From assembly GCA_963972525.1 (NCBI GenBank), contig CAXAUZ010000001.1, positions 248,001-312,000 of the forward strand: DNA of 64,000 bases. The letters are read 5' to 3'. Origin of the DNA: Salinilacustrithrix sp003476595 (GTDB lineage Bacteria > Actinomycetota > Acidimicrobiia > Acidimicrobiales > Salinilacustritrichaceae). How positions within the stretch are numbered: the stretch's first letter is position 1; every line of letters starts with the position of its first letter. The notes beneath the pieces are model-generated. The model did not search any database. It saw nothing but the letters and a program-made list of their open reading frames with translations, and was not told the origin of the DNA. Below are positions 56,305-64,000 of the stretch, piece after piece. Both the position numbers and the translations under genes were made by a program.

Positions 56305-56904
56305 TCAGGGCCGGAGGTCGGCGAGCAGCTCGGCGACCGTCTCCTCACCCAGCGTGGTGGCGTGCTCGTAGTTGTCGTGGGTCAGGGCCAGCTCGACCGG
56401 TCCCGCCGCGAAGGCCTCGATCTGGTCCGCGTCCATCTCGAAGTGGATGTAGTGCACCGAGGCGGTGATCTCCTCGCGGGTCAGCTGCTCCTGGTGCTCC
56501 TCGTCGGGGATGCACGGGATGACGAGGCGGTCGTCGCCCTCGCCGATGCGCAGCTCGAGCGACTTCTCGATGCCGACCAGGCGGGGCAGCCAGTCGCGCA
56601 GCGCGAGCTCCGAGGTCAGCTCGATGAACAGGGTCAGGGCGAGCTCGCCCGGCTCCGGGACCAGCGGGTTGTAGACCCGCAGCTCGCCCTCGATCGCTTC
56701 GTCGGTGAACAGCTTCTCGACCCGCGCCATCTCCTGGATCTGGAACCGGATCGTGTCCCGGTTCTCGAACAGGACGGTGACGAAGGGGCCGAGGCCGACG
56801 CGCCGGCGCCGCTTCAGGTCGATGACGTGGGCCCGGAAGTCGGCACGCTCGCGCTCGTACTCCCGCAGGTCGGCGATGTCGGAGAGGGTCAGCTTGCGGC
56901 TCAT
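56305..56904 (-). CDS. DUF3501 family protein
   Basis: 199 residues from ATG 56904 with a GAGGA site 6 nt upstream. KLTLSDIADLREYERERADFRAHVIDLKRRRRVGLGPFVTVLFENRDTIRFQIQEMARVE (cited in pieces) is the DUF3501 core. Family members sit beside rubrerythrin genes or ferredoxin-like oxidoreductases. Function unknown; a role in peroxide defence or redox chemistry is inferred from the operon. Confidence 0.9.
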   Translation of the reverse strand: MSRKLTLSDIADLREYERERADFRAHVIDLKRRRRVGLGPFVTVLFENRDTIRFQIQEMARVEKLFTDEAIEGELRVYNPLVPEPGELALTLFIELTSELALRDWLPRLVGIEKSLELRIGEGDDRLVIPCIPDEEHQEQLTREEITASVHYIHFEMDADQIEAFAAGPVELALTHDNYEHATTLGEETVAELLADLRP

Positions 56905-56956
56905 CGGTGGTCCTCGGATCGGCGTTGGGGTCAGTTCGGGAGGTGGTGACGTGGAA

Positions 56957-57017
56957 GGGGCCGGGTCACGACCCGGCCCCCTCATCAGTCATTCGGTGCC
57001 GGACCGGTGGGGTCCGG
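56957..57017 (-). terminator. Two hairpins between rubrerythrin and DUF3501
   Basis: GGGGCCGGGT-CACG-ACCCGGCCCC (56957-56980) is a perfect 10-bp stem. CCGGACC-N5-GGTCCGG (56999-57017) is a 7-bp stem just after the rbr stop. The first is followed on the minus strand by a short T/C stretch. They could lower DUF3501 expression relative to rbr, or stabilise the rbr mRNA. Confidence 0.6.
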
Positions 57018-57028
57018 CGGCGGACCGC

Positions 57029-57451
<423 letters not shown>

Positions 57452-57497
57452 GGGTGTTGCTCCTCGGTTGCTTGCTTGTGGTTACTGGGGGATGTCG

Positions 57498-57923
57498 TCA
57501 GGCCACCGGGTCGCTGCACGCGATGCAGCGACCCCGCAGGACGATCTGGGTGGCGTCGACGTGGAAGCCGCGCGCGGCGTCGACGTCGAGCTCGAAGGCG
57601 GGGACGGCGAGGTCGACGTCCTGGACGCGCCCGCAGCCGTCGCACACCAGGTGGTGGTGCTCGGAGACGTTGGGGTCGAAGCGCGACGAGCCGGTGCCGA
57701 GGTCGAGCTGCACCAGCTCGCCCATCTCGGCCAGGTCGTGCAGCGTCGAGTAGACGGTGCGCAGGCTCACCGACGGCATGTCCGCGACGACTTCAGCGTG
57801 CACGGCCTCGGCCGTGGGATGCGTCGGGTTCTCGTGGAGGACCCGGAAGATGCGCTCGCGCTGGGGCGTCAGCTTGCGGCCGGAGGACCGGAAGGCGTCG
57901 GCGAGGTCGGACGGGGAGCGCAT
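57498..57923 (-). CDS. perR: Fur-family peroxide regulator, PerR-like
   Basis: 141 residues from ATG 57923; two in-frame ATGs upstream (57929, 57944) lie in or next to the predicted -10. Numbered from 57923, the metal site residues H35, D83, H89, H91 and D102 correspond to B. subtilis PerR H37, D85, H91, H93 and D104 with a constant shift of two. Aspartate rather than glutamate at 102 is the PerR hallmark. Structural zinc cysteines are C94, C97, C133 and C136. It probably represses its operon until peroxide oxidises its histidines. The next gene is rubrerythrin, a known PerR target. Confidence 0.9.
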   Translation of the reverse strand: MRSPSDLADAFRSSGRKLTPQRERIFRVLHENPTHPTAEAVHAEVVADMPSVSLRTVYSTLHDLAEMGELVQLDLGTGSSRFDPNVSEHHHLVCDGCGRVQDVDLAVPAFELDVDAARGFHVDATQIVLRGRCIACSDPVA

Positions 57924-57932
57924 CGGCATCCC

Positions 57933-57971
57933 ACCATAGGCCATGGATTGCTGATCGACAATCGTTGTCGA
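57933..57971 (-). promoter_or_regulatory. perR promoter with a 17-bp palindrome over the -35
   Basis: Minus-strand -35 TTGTCG (57956-57961), 17-bp spacer, -10 TATGGT (57933-57938). TCGACAA-TCG-TTGTCGA (57955-57971) has perfect 7-bp arms and overlaps the -35. Length and position fit a Fur/PerR operator. Confidence 0.7.
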
Positions 57972-58090
57972 CCATCAACCGGGGCAGGTGGGCGGATCGG
58001 ACGTCCCGGAAGGCGCGGACCCGCCGATGTCTGCCCTCCGCGGGGCCGGGGTAGGACCCCAGGCGAACGCCAGCCAGCGGAAGAAGCGAC

Positions 58091-58771
58091 ATGTCACTGC
58101 TCCACGACTCCAGGAACACCACGGTCCCCGACGACGAGGTGCTCGACGATGCGGACCTGGACCGCACCGAACGGCCTCTGCACGCCGACGACCGAGACAC
58201 CGTCGACCTGACCGAAGAGGCCCGGCACGACCGGCCCGACGGCACCGTCGAGCGCACCGAGGCCCCGGACGCCCACGACCGCGGTGACCACGAGGAGACC
58301 GCCCTGGAGGCCGCCGACCACGACGCGCGTCCCGTGCACGGCCCCGTGCGGATCGACCCCAGCGGCCGGATCCCGTGGCGGGGCATGCGCATCCGGCGGG
58401 TGAAGCTGCTTTCGGTCGCCAAGCTCTCGTTCATCTTCTGGTTGCTGGCCTTCGGCGTGCTGCTCGGCACCACCGTCGCCGTCTGGAACGTGGCCCGGGC
58501 CTTCGGGTTCATCGGGGAGATCGAGACCACCATCGTCACCTCGCTCGGCATCGACGCCTTCGAGATCGACGGCGGTGCCCTGTTCGGCATCGCCGCCGCC
58601 ACCGTTGCCTTCCTCACCGTGCTCGGGTGGGTGATGACGATCCTGCTCGCCGCCGTCTACAACGCCTCCTGCGCCGTGTTCGGCGGCCTCGCCGTGGAGA
58701 CCGGCCCGCTGAAGCGCCGCAAGCGGGTGTTCTCGCTGCGCCACCGCGGCTTCGTCACGATCCGCTCCTGA
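58091..58771 (+). CDS. DUF3566 membrane protein
   Basis: 226 residues. An acidic Asp/Glu/His-rich tail of about 90 residues precedes the DUF3566 domain: RRVKLLSVAKLSFIFWLLAFGVLLGTTVAVWNVA, then a second span IAAATVAFLTVLGWVMTILLAAVYNASCAVFGGLAV. In mycobacteria the family gene follows gyrA, but here it is 7 bp upstream of a class A PBP. Function unknown. ATG has a GGAAG site at 8 nt. Confidence 0.88.
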   Translation: MSLLHDSRNTTVPDDEVLDDADLDRTERPLHADDRDTVDLTEEARHDRPDGTVERTEAPDAHDRGDHEETALEAADHDARPVHGPVRIDPSGRIPWRGMRIRRVKLLSVAKLSFIFWLLAFGVLLGTTVAVWNVARAFGFIGEIETTIVTSLGIDAFEIDGGALFGIAAATVAFLTVLGWVMTILLAAVYNASCAVFGGLAVETGPLKRRKRVFSLRHRGFVTIRS

Positions 58772-58778
58772 GGGCGAC

Positions 58779-60797
58779 GTGACCACCCTCCGCCACTTCC
58801 TCGGCCGCCTCGGCCAGGTCGCCACCCTGTTCACCACGGTCGGGGTCGTCGGCATCCTGGCCGTCGTCATCCTGTCCGCCTCAGCCCTCGGCGTGGCCCA
58901 CGTCACGCGCGAATCCGTCCCCGAGCTGCCCGACCCCGGCGTCGACGTCTCGGCCATCGACGACCTCCAGGCCGCCGTGGACATCGAGCTGTCCCAGCCC
59001 TCCATCGTCGTGGACTCCCAGGGCGACGTCATCGGCCGCTTCGCCGACGACGAGCGCTACGAGCCCCTCGACGTCGGTCAGGTGCCCGAGATGGTCGAGC
59101 GGGTGCTCACCGCGGCCGAGGACGAGGACTTCCGCGAGCACAACGGCTTCGACCCGACGGGCATCGCCCGGGCCATGGTCCGCAACGCCTCCAGCGGCGA
59201 GATCGAGGAAGGCGGCTCGACGCTGACCCAGCAGCTGGCCAAGAACCTGTTCACCGGCGACGAGGACGACCTCGAGCGCAAGCTGCAGGAGCTGCAGGTC
59301 GCCATCGACATCGAGGAGCAGTTCAGCAAGGACGAGATTCTCACCGCGTACGTCAACACCGTGTTCCTCGGCAACGGCGCCCACGGCTTCGAGGCGGCGG
59401 CCAAGGAGTACTTCGCCAAGCCGGCGTCTGAGCTCACGATGAGCGAGACCGCCCTGCTCGTCGGCATCCTGCCGGCGCCCACCACGCGCAACCCCCGCAC
59501 GAACTTCGAGGCCGCCGACGAAGCCCGCCGCACGGTGCTCGAGCGCGTCCGGTCCACCGGCAAGGGCACCTTCGCCGAGGTCGACGCCGCCCTCGCCGAG
59601 ATCCCCGAGGTCCTGCCGCCCCGACCCCGCTTCGAGAAGTTCCCCTACTACATGGACTACGTCCGCCGGTTCCTGCTCGACACCGTGGGCATGAGCGCCG
59701 AGCAGCTCTACCAGGGCGGTCTGCGCATCGAGACCGCGCTCGACTCCGAGCTGCAGTTCATCGCCCGCCTGGCCGTCAACGACCACATCCCCGCCGACGC
59801 CGGCCCGGAGGCCGCGCTCGCCGTGGTGGACCACCGCAGCGGGCTCGTGCGGGCGATCGTGGGCGGACGCTCCTTCGAGGAGGCCCAGGTCAACCTGGCG
59901 CTCGGCAGCGGCGGCGCCGGAACGGGGCGCCAGCCCGGATCCTCGTTCAAGCCCTTCGTGCTGGCCGCCGCGCTGGAGCAGGGCTTCGTGCCCCAGCAGC
60001 GCATCGGTGCGCCGGAGACCTACCTGCCGACGACGGTCCTCGACCCGAAGCCGGTGCACAACTTCAGCCAGCGGGGCTACGGCCAGATCAGCCTGATCGA
60101 AGCCACCGTGCGCTCGATCAACACCTCCTACGTGGCCCTCACCGAGGCCATCGGCGCCCGGGCCGTCCGCGACGTCGCCTCGTCGCTCGGCGTCGGCGGC
60201 CTGCCCGACTACGTCGGCCCCAGCATCGGCATCGGCGCCTACGAGGTGTCCCCGCTCGACATGGCCATCGCGTACGGCGGGTTCGCCGCCGACGGCCGGC
60301 GCATCCAGGCCGGGCCCGTGACCCGCATCCTGGACTCCTCGGGCGAGCTGCTCGCCGACCTGACCCCGGACCCGACGGACCGACCCCGTGCGGTGTCGGC
60401 CTTCACGGCCCGGTGGATCACCGACATCCTCCGCCAGAACGTCGAGCGGGGCACCGCCACCCGAGCGGCGTTCGGCCGGCCCGCCGCGGCCAAGACCGGG
60501 ACATCCAACGACTACGGCAACGCGTGGCTCGTGGGCTACACCCCCGAGCTGTCCGCGGCCGTGTGGGTCGGTCACCCGGCCGGCAACGTCTCCATGGTCA
60601 ACACCGCCGGGTACGCCCGGGTCACGGGCGGCAGCATCCCGGCGCTGATCTGGCACGACGTCATGGCCTACGCCCACCGAGACATCCCGGTGAGCGGCTT
60701 CGCCGGCCCCCTCCCCGCCCCGGCGCCGACCAAGTCGCTGCCGGGCGGCCCGCAGCTCGGCGCCGGCCCGCTGGAGCAGCTCGAGCAGCAGCCCTGA
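58779..60797 (+). CDS. Class A penicillin-binding protein (transglycosylase-transpeptidase)
   Basis: 672 residues from a GTG with GAGGG 5 nt upstream. One membrane span, then the glycosyltransferase domain with catalytic Glu in TAAEDEDFREHNGFDPTGIARAM, and EGGSTLTQQLAKNLF, FLGNGAHGFEAAAKEYF. Transpeptidase motifs are S388-SFK (S388/K391), SIN in RSINTSY and K572-TGT. It polymerises and cross-links peptidoglycan. Short Pro-rich C-terminus and no PASTA domain. Probably the main PBP1 of the window. Confidence 0.95.
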   Translation: MTTLRHFLGRLGQVATLFTTVGVVGILAVVILSASALGVAHVTRESVPELPDPGVDVSAIDDLQAAVDIELSQPSIVVDSQGDVIGRFADDERYEPLDVGQVPEMVERVLTAAEDEDFREHNGFDPTGIARAMVRNASSGEIEEGGSTLTQQLAKNLFTGDEDDLERKLQELQVAIDIEEQFSKDEILTAYVNTVFLGNGAHGFEAAAKEYFAKPASELTMSETALLVGILPAPTTRNPRTNFEAADEARRTVLERVRSTGKGTFAEVDAALAEIPEVLPPRPRFEKFPYYMDYVRRFLLDTVGMSAEQLYQGGLRIETALDSELQFIARLAVNDHIPADAGPEAALAVVDHRSGLVRAIVGGRSFEEAQVNLALGSGGAGTGRQPGSSFKPFVLAAALEQGFVPQQRIGAPETYLPTTVLDPKPVHNFSQRGYGQISLIEATVRSINTSYVALTEAIGARAVRDVASSLGVGGLPDYVGPSIGIGAYEVSPLDMAIAYGGFAADGRRIQAGPVTRILDSSGELLADLTPDPTDRPRAVSAFTARWITDILRQNVERGTATRAAFGRPAAAKTGTSNDYGNAWLVGYTPELSAAVWVGHPAGNVSMVNTAGYARVTGGSIPALIWHDVMAYAHRDIPVSGFAGPLPAPAPTKSLPGGPQLGAGPLEQLEQQP

Positions 60798-60812
60798 TGG
60801 GCCCCCGTCCGC

Positions 60813-61172
60813 TCACCCGAGCGAGCGGGCGAAGCTGACCTCGTGGCCATCGGGGTCGTCGATGTGGAAGTACCGCTCCCCCCAGGGCGCGTCCGACGGC
60901 GCCATCGACGGGGCGAGGCCCGCCGCCAGCGCACGCTCGTGCATCGCGTCCACGTCGTCGACGTGGACGATGAAGCGCCCCCAGCGGACCTCGGTGCGTT
61001 CGACCAGCTGCAGGTTGAGGAAGCCGTGACCGACCGCGTAGCTGGTGAACGGGGTGCCCGGGCCGCCGTGGACCGTCTCGAAGCCGAGGGCGTCGTAGAA
61101 CGCGCACGAGGCAGCCATGTCCGTGACGCCGATGGTGACGGCGCTGAGGGACTCGGGGCGGCCCGCGGTCAT
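60813..61172 (-). CDS. Glyoxalase/VOC family protein
   Basis: 119 residues. ATG overlaps the helicase stop (ATGA). LSAVTIGVTDMAASCAFYDALGFETV and YFHIDDPDGHEVSFARSL are the two VOC half-motifs. The metal ligands (H/E positions) are only partly conserved. The reaction (dioxygenase, isomerase, resistance) cannot be told. It is translationally coupled to a DNA helicase-nuclease, an odd partner. Confidence 0.85.
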   Translation of the reverse strand: MTAGRPESLSAVTIGVTDMAASCAFYDALGFETVHGGPGTPFTSYAVGHGFLNLQLVERTEVRWGRFIVHVDDVDAMHERALAAGLAPSMAPSDAPWGERYFHIDDPDGHEVSFARSLG

Positions 61173-64000
61173 GCGCCCCCCTCCGCCAGCAGCTGGCGCC
61201 GGACGCTCGCCACCGCGTCGGCGAGGTCCGCCACCGGCGCGTCGACCGCCTCGGTGCCTCGGAGGAAGAGGAAGTGGACCTCGGTCACCGGCCGGCCGGT
61301 GGCCGCCTCGAGCAGCAGGGCGTACGCCGCGCCCTGGGGGGCGTAGCGGGCGAGCGCATCGGCGACCGCCGCGTCGGAGGGCACCTCGTCGGTCTTGTAG
61401 TCGACCACGACGAGCCCGTCGCGGTCGTCGAAGCACAGGTCGACGAACCCCTCGACGAGGTCGACGCCGCCCAGGTCGGCGCCGCCGGCCTCGCCGACGA
61501 CGGCGGCCATCGGCGCGGCGACGTGCAGCTCGCGGTGGACGTGCCCGGAGGCGACGGCGCGGCGCACGAGCGGGCTGGCGACGGCGGCGCGGGCCTTGGC
61601 CTCCACCAGCCCTGCCGCGTCCGCCGGCAGGCCCTCCACCGCGACCTGCCACCGCGCCAGGTCGGCCAGCTCGCCACCGGCCGGGTCGGCGAGGTCGACG
61701 TGCTGGAGCACGGCGTGGACCGCGCTGCCGATGCTCGTGCCCGCCCGACCCCGTCGCCACGGCTCACGTTCGGGCGTGACCGGCTCGGCCAGGGCACCGT
61801 CGTGCTCGGGGCCGGTCACCCGGTCCCGGGCGATGGCCGTGGCGGACACCACGCCTCCCCCGCCCCGGGCCAGGGTCGCGGCGCGCCGTTCGGTGAACGC
61901 CTCGACCTGGGCCTGCCAGGTGGCGGCGCTGGGAACGGCCTCGGGGGTTGCCGGCCCATGGTCCACGGCGACCGGCTCGATGTCCTCGTCGGAGGCCGTC
62001 CAGCGCACCGCCAGGCCGTCGAGGTCGCCGGCGAGCGCACCGAGGCGGGACGAGAGGCGACCGCCGTGGCTGCGCCCGATCGCTGACCTGGTGTGGTGGG
62101 TGCTGACGATGAGGTGGTCGCGGGCGCGGGTGAGGGCCACGTAGAGCAACCGGATCCGCTCGTGCTCGTCCATGGTCTCGTCGACGGTGCGCACGGCTTG
62201 GTAGCGGGTGGTCTCCATGCCCGTGCGCATCTTGAACTCGAAGCCGCCCTCGGCGGCGAACCGGACCGTGGCGCCGGTGCGGCCGTTGGGGTCCTGGGCC
62301 GACAGGCCCGAGACCGCGGTGATGCCGAACTCGAGTCCCTTGGCCCCGTGGATCGTGAGGATCCGCACCGCGTCGACGTCGGCCTCGGGCAGGACGGGGC
62401 TGGTGGCCCGGAGCTTGTCGTCGCGCTGCAGGTCGGCCCAGTGGAGGAAGGCCCGCAGGCCACCGTCCTCGGTGTCGGCGAACTGGCGGGCGTGCTCGAC
62501 CACGATCCGGTAGAGGCGCCACAGGTCCCGGTGGCGGCGGCCGGCGAGGCACAGCTCGAGGAGCCGGCGGTCTCGCAGCACGGACTCGACGATCTCGGGC
62601 ACGGCCTGGAACGGCGCCGCCCGGTTCCGGGCGCGCAGGTCGGCGAGGCCACGCTCGACCGGGCCGACCTCCTCGGGCGGCAGCGCAGCGAGGACGTCGG
62701 GCGGGCGCACGCTCGAGCCCAGGTAGGTGATGCGTCCGTGCTGGCGGGTCCAGCGCAGCAGGTCGTCGTCGCCGCAGCCGTAGGCCGGCGAGCGCAGCGC
62801 ACCGACGGCGGCGATCGCGTCGCCCGGATCGTCGATGGCCCGCAGGATCGCGAGGAGGTCGGCGACCTCGGTGGTGCCGTACACGAGCGTGCCGCTCTCG
62901 AGCCGGTACGGGATGCCGGCGTCGTCGAGGCACGTGCGCAGGTGGGACAGGGTCGTGCGGCTGGGCAGCAGGATGGCCATGTCCGACCACCGGCACGGCC
63001 TCGGGACGCCACCGGACTCGACGTACCAGCCCTCGCGGTGGGCGCGGGCGAGCACGGCCGCCACGTCGGACGCTTCGGCACGGCGAGCGGCCTCGGCTCG
63101 GGGATGTGGTTCGCCGTCGCCGAGCACCACCACGGCGGGGCCCGGATCGCCGGGGATGGGCGGCCGGTGGGGTTCGAGGGCCACGTAGCGGGGTTGCGCG
63201 GTGGCCTGCGTGTCGGGCTCGACGGCGTGGCGGATGAGGCCGTCGTCGTCGCCGCCGAAGACGGCATTGCAGAACTCGAGCACCGGCCCGACGGTGCGGA
63301 AGTTGACCCGCAGGCTCGTGGCTCCGCCCGTGTAGCGCGCCGCCGTCTGGCTGAACAGGCCGATGTCGGCGCGCCGGAACCGGTAGATCGACTGCTTGGG
63401 GTCGCCGACGAAGAACAGGCGACCCTCATCGACGTCGACGTCCTGCCACGGGGTGGAGGTGTCGTGGTCGGGGTCGGCGGCGATGCGCACGGCCAGCTCG
63501 ATCTGGATCGGGTCGGTGTCCTGGAACTCGTCGATGAGCAGGTGCCGGTACCGCTGGTGGAACCGCTGGCGCACGCTGCGCTCGGTGCGCAGCACCTGGC
63601 GGGCGAGCACCAGCAGGTCGTGGAACTCGAGGCGCCCCTCGCGGCGGCGGGCGTCGGCGTCGTCCAGCGTGTAGAGGGCGATCTCCGCGCCGAGGCGGGT
63701 GAGCACCTGGTCGGTGAGGGCGGCCACGTCGGCGGCGATGGCGTCGATGACGGCGTGCCCGGCCTCGATGACGGCGGGCTTGGACCCGTCCGGCCAGCAG
63801 CCCTTGGTGCCCGCGTTCCGGTTCGGGCCCTTCAGCCCGGACGTGGCGAGCAGGACGAGCTCGTAGGGGTCGGACGCGGCGGCTCGCAGGGCCTCGCGGA
63901 GCGGCAGCGCGTCGTCGATGACCCATCGGGCGAGCCGGTCACCCTCCGGGTCGGTGCATGCGCCGAGCATCTCCTCGATCTCGTCGATCCCGTCGATCCA
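61169..64000 (-). CDS. UvrD-type helicase with C-terminal nuclease (RecB/AddA class), partial
   Basis: 944 residues visible; the frame is open to the right edge, and the Walker A part lies beyond the window. Helicase motifs: II LLIDEFQDTDPIQ, III LFFVGDPKQSIYRFR, IV region LRVNFRTVGPVLEF, V LTIHGAKGLEFG and VI YVALTRARDHLIV. Near the C-terminus, VEGFVDLCFDDRDGLVVVDYKTDE is a PD-(D/E)XK nuclease core (D-x-Y-K-T). It belongs with RecBCD/AddAB/AdnAB-type double-strand-break resection. No partner gene is visible here. Confidence 0.93.
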   Translation of the reverse strand, partial: WIDGIDEIEEMLGACTDPEGDRLARWVIDDALPLREALRAAASDPYELVLLATSGLKGPNRNAGTKGCWPDGSKPAVIEAGHAVIDAIAADVAALTDQVLTRLGAEIALYTLDDADARRREGRLEFHDLLVLARQVLRTERSVRQRFHQRYRHLLIDEFQDTDPIQIELAVRIAADPDHDTSTPWQDVDVDEGRLFFVGDPKQSIYRFRRADIGLFSQTAARYTGGATSLRVNFRTVGPVLEFCNAVFGGDDDGLIRHAVEPDTQATAQPRYVALEPHRPPIPGDPGPAVVVLGDGEPHPRAEAARRAEASDVAAVLARAHREGWYVESGGVPRPCRWSDMAILLPSRTTLSHLRTCLDDAGIPYRLESGTLVYGTTEVADLLAILRAIDDPGDAIAAVGALRSPAYGCGDDDLLRWTRQHGRITYLGSSVRPPDVLAALPPEEVGPVERGLADLRARNRAAPFQAVPEIVESVLRDRRLLELCLAGRRHRDLWRLYRIVVEHARQFADTEDGGLRAFLHWADLQRDDKLRATSPVLPEADVDAVRILTIHGAKGLEFGITAVSGLSAQDPNGRTGATVRFAAEGGFEFKMRTGMETTRYQAVRTVDETMDEHERIRLLYVALTRARDHLIVSTHHTRSAIGRSHGGRLSSRLGALAGDLDGLAVRWTASDEDIEPVAVDHGPATPEAVPSAATWQAQVEAFTERRAATLARGGGGVVSATAIARDRVTGPEHDGALAEPVTPEREPWRRGRAGTSIGSAVHAVLQHVDLADPAGGELADLARWQVAVEGLPADAAGLVEAKARAAVASPLVRRAVASGHVHRELHVAAPMAAVVGEAGGADLGGVDLVEGFVDLCFDDRDGLVVVDYKTDEVPSDAAVADALARYAPQGAAYALLLEAATGRPVTEVHFLFLRGTEAVDAPVADLADAVASVRRQLLAEGGA

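Overview
This is a chromosomal window from a very high-GC actinobacterium. The marker set (SepF, SepH, MraZ with a dcw cluster, WhiB, a BldC-like HTH protein, MtrA/MtrB/LpqB-like proteins, DUF3040, DUF3566, a PimB-like mannosyltransferase and a meso-DAP-type MurE) fits Actinobacteria. The small domain repertoire and heavy use of GTG and leaderless starts make me suspect class Acidimicrobiia (Iamia or Ilumatobacter type), but that placement is inference. I saw no rRNA, tRNA, insertion sequence, phage gene or CRISPR array. The whole window reads as conserved core chromosome.

Layout. 1-17.3 kb (minus strand): the division and cell wall cluster, in transcription order mraZ-rsmH-ftsL-ftsI-murE-mraY-murD-ftsW-murG-murC-murB-ftsQ-ftsZ-pgeF-yggS-sepF-yggT, nearly all with start/stop overlaps. 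17.4-21.1 kb (minus): an overlapping set of acyl-CoA dehydrogenase, a 107-residue unknown, HNH nuclease and lipoate-ligase-like protein, preceded by a ROK kinase. 21.2-25.7 kb (plus): MoxR, DUF58 and transglutaminase triad. 25.7-28.0 kb (minus): DUF3040, DinB and Nudix. 28.0-37.2 kb (mainly plus): YbaK, CoaA (minus), a membrane protein, inositol monophosphatase, an MtrA-MtrB-LpqB-like signalling operon, phosphofructokinase, SDR and glycerol kinase. 37.2-40.6 kb: ACT protein, TetR, alanine-type aminotransferase and pyrophosphatase, with several divergent promoters. 40.6-51.1 kb (minus): a long run containing ROK kinase, an eRF1-like protein, a degenerate ATPase, an ArsA-like ATPase, a PimB-like transferase, QueG and SepH. 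51.1-64 kb: an SOS-box exonuclease/GIY-YIG protein, TetR, DUF808, TrpD-like, WhiB, BldC-like, a PerR-rubrerythrin-DUF3501 operon, DUF3566 with a class A PBP, and a RecB/AddA-type helicase-nuclease cut by the right edge.

How the genes work together. Mur enzymes make lipid II, FtsW/FtsI and the class A PBP polymerise and cross-link it, and FtsZ, SepF, FtsQ, FtsL and SepH organise the septum. The DNA repair genes are dinB, the SOS-box nuclease and the helicase-nuclease. PerR probably controls rubrerythrin in response to peroxide.

Most notable signals: a perfect SOS box inside the promoter of the DEDDh/GIY-YIG/UVR protein; many starts with a TANNNT box 6-8 nt upstream, which points to leaderless mRNAs; three GTGG repeats at exactly 10-bp spacing upstream of mraZ; palindromic operators in the promoters of two TetR genes and perR; a SepH with a histone-H1-like Lys/Ala tail; and a P-loop-dead ATPase-like protein beside an ArsA-like ATPase and an eRF1-like protein.
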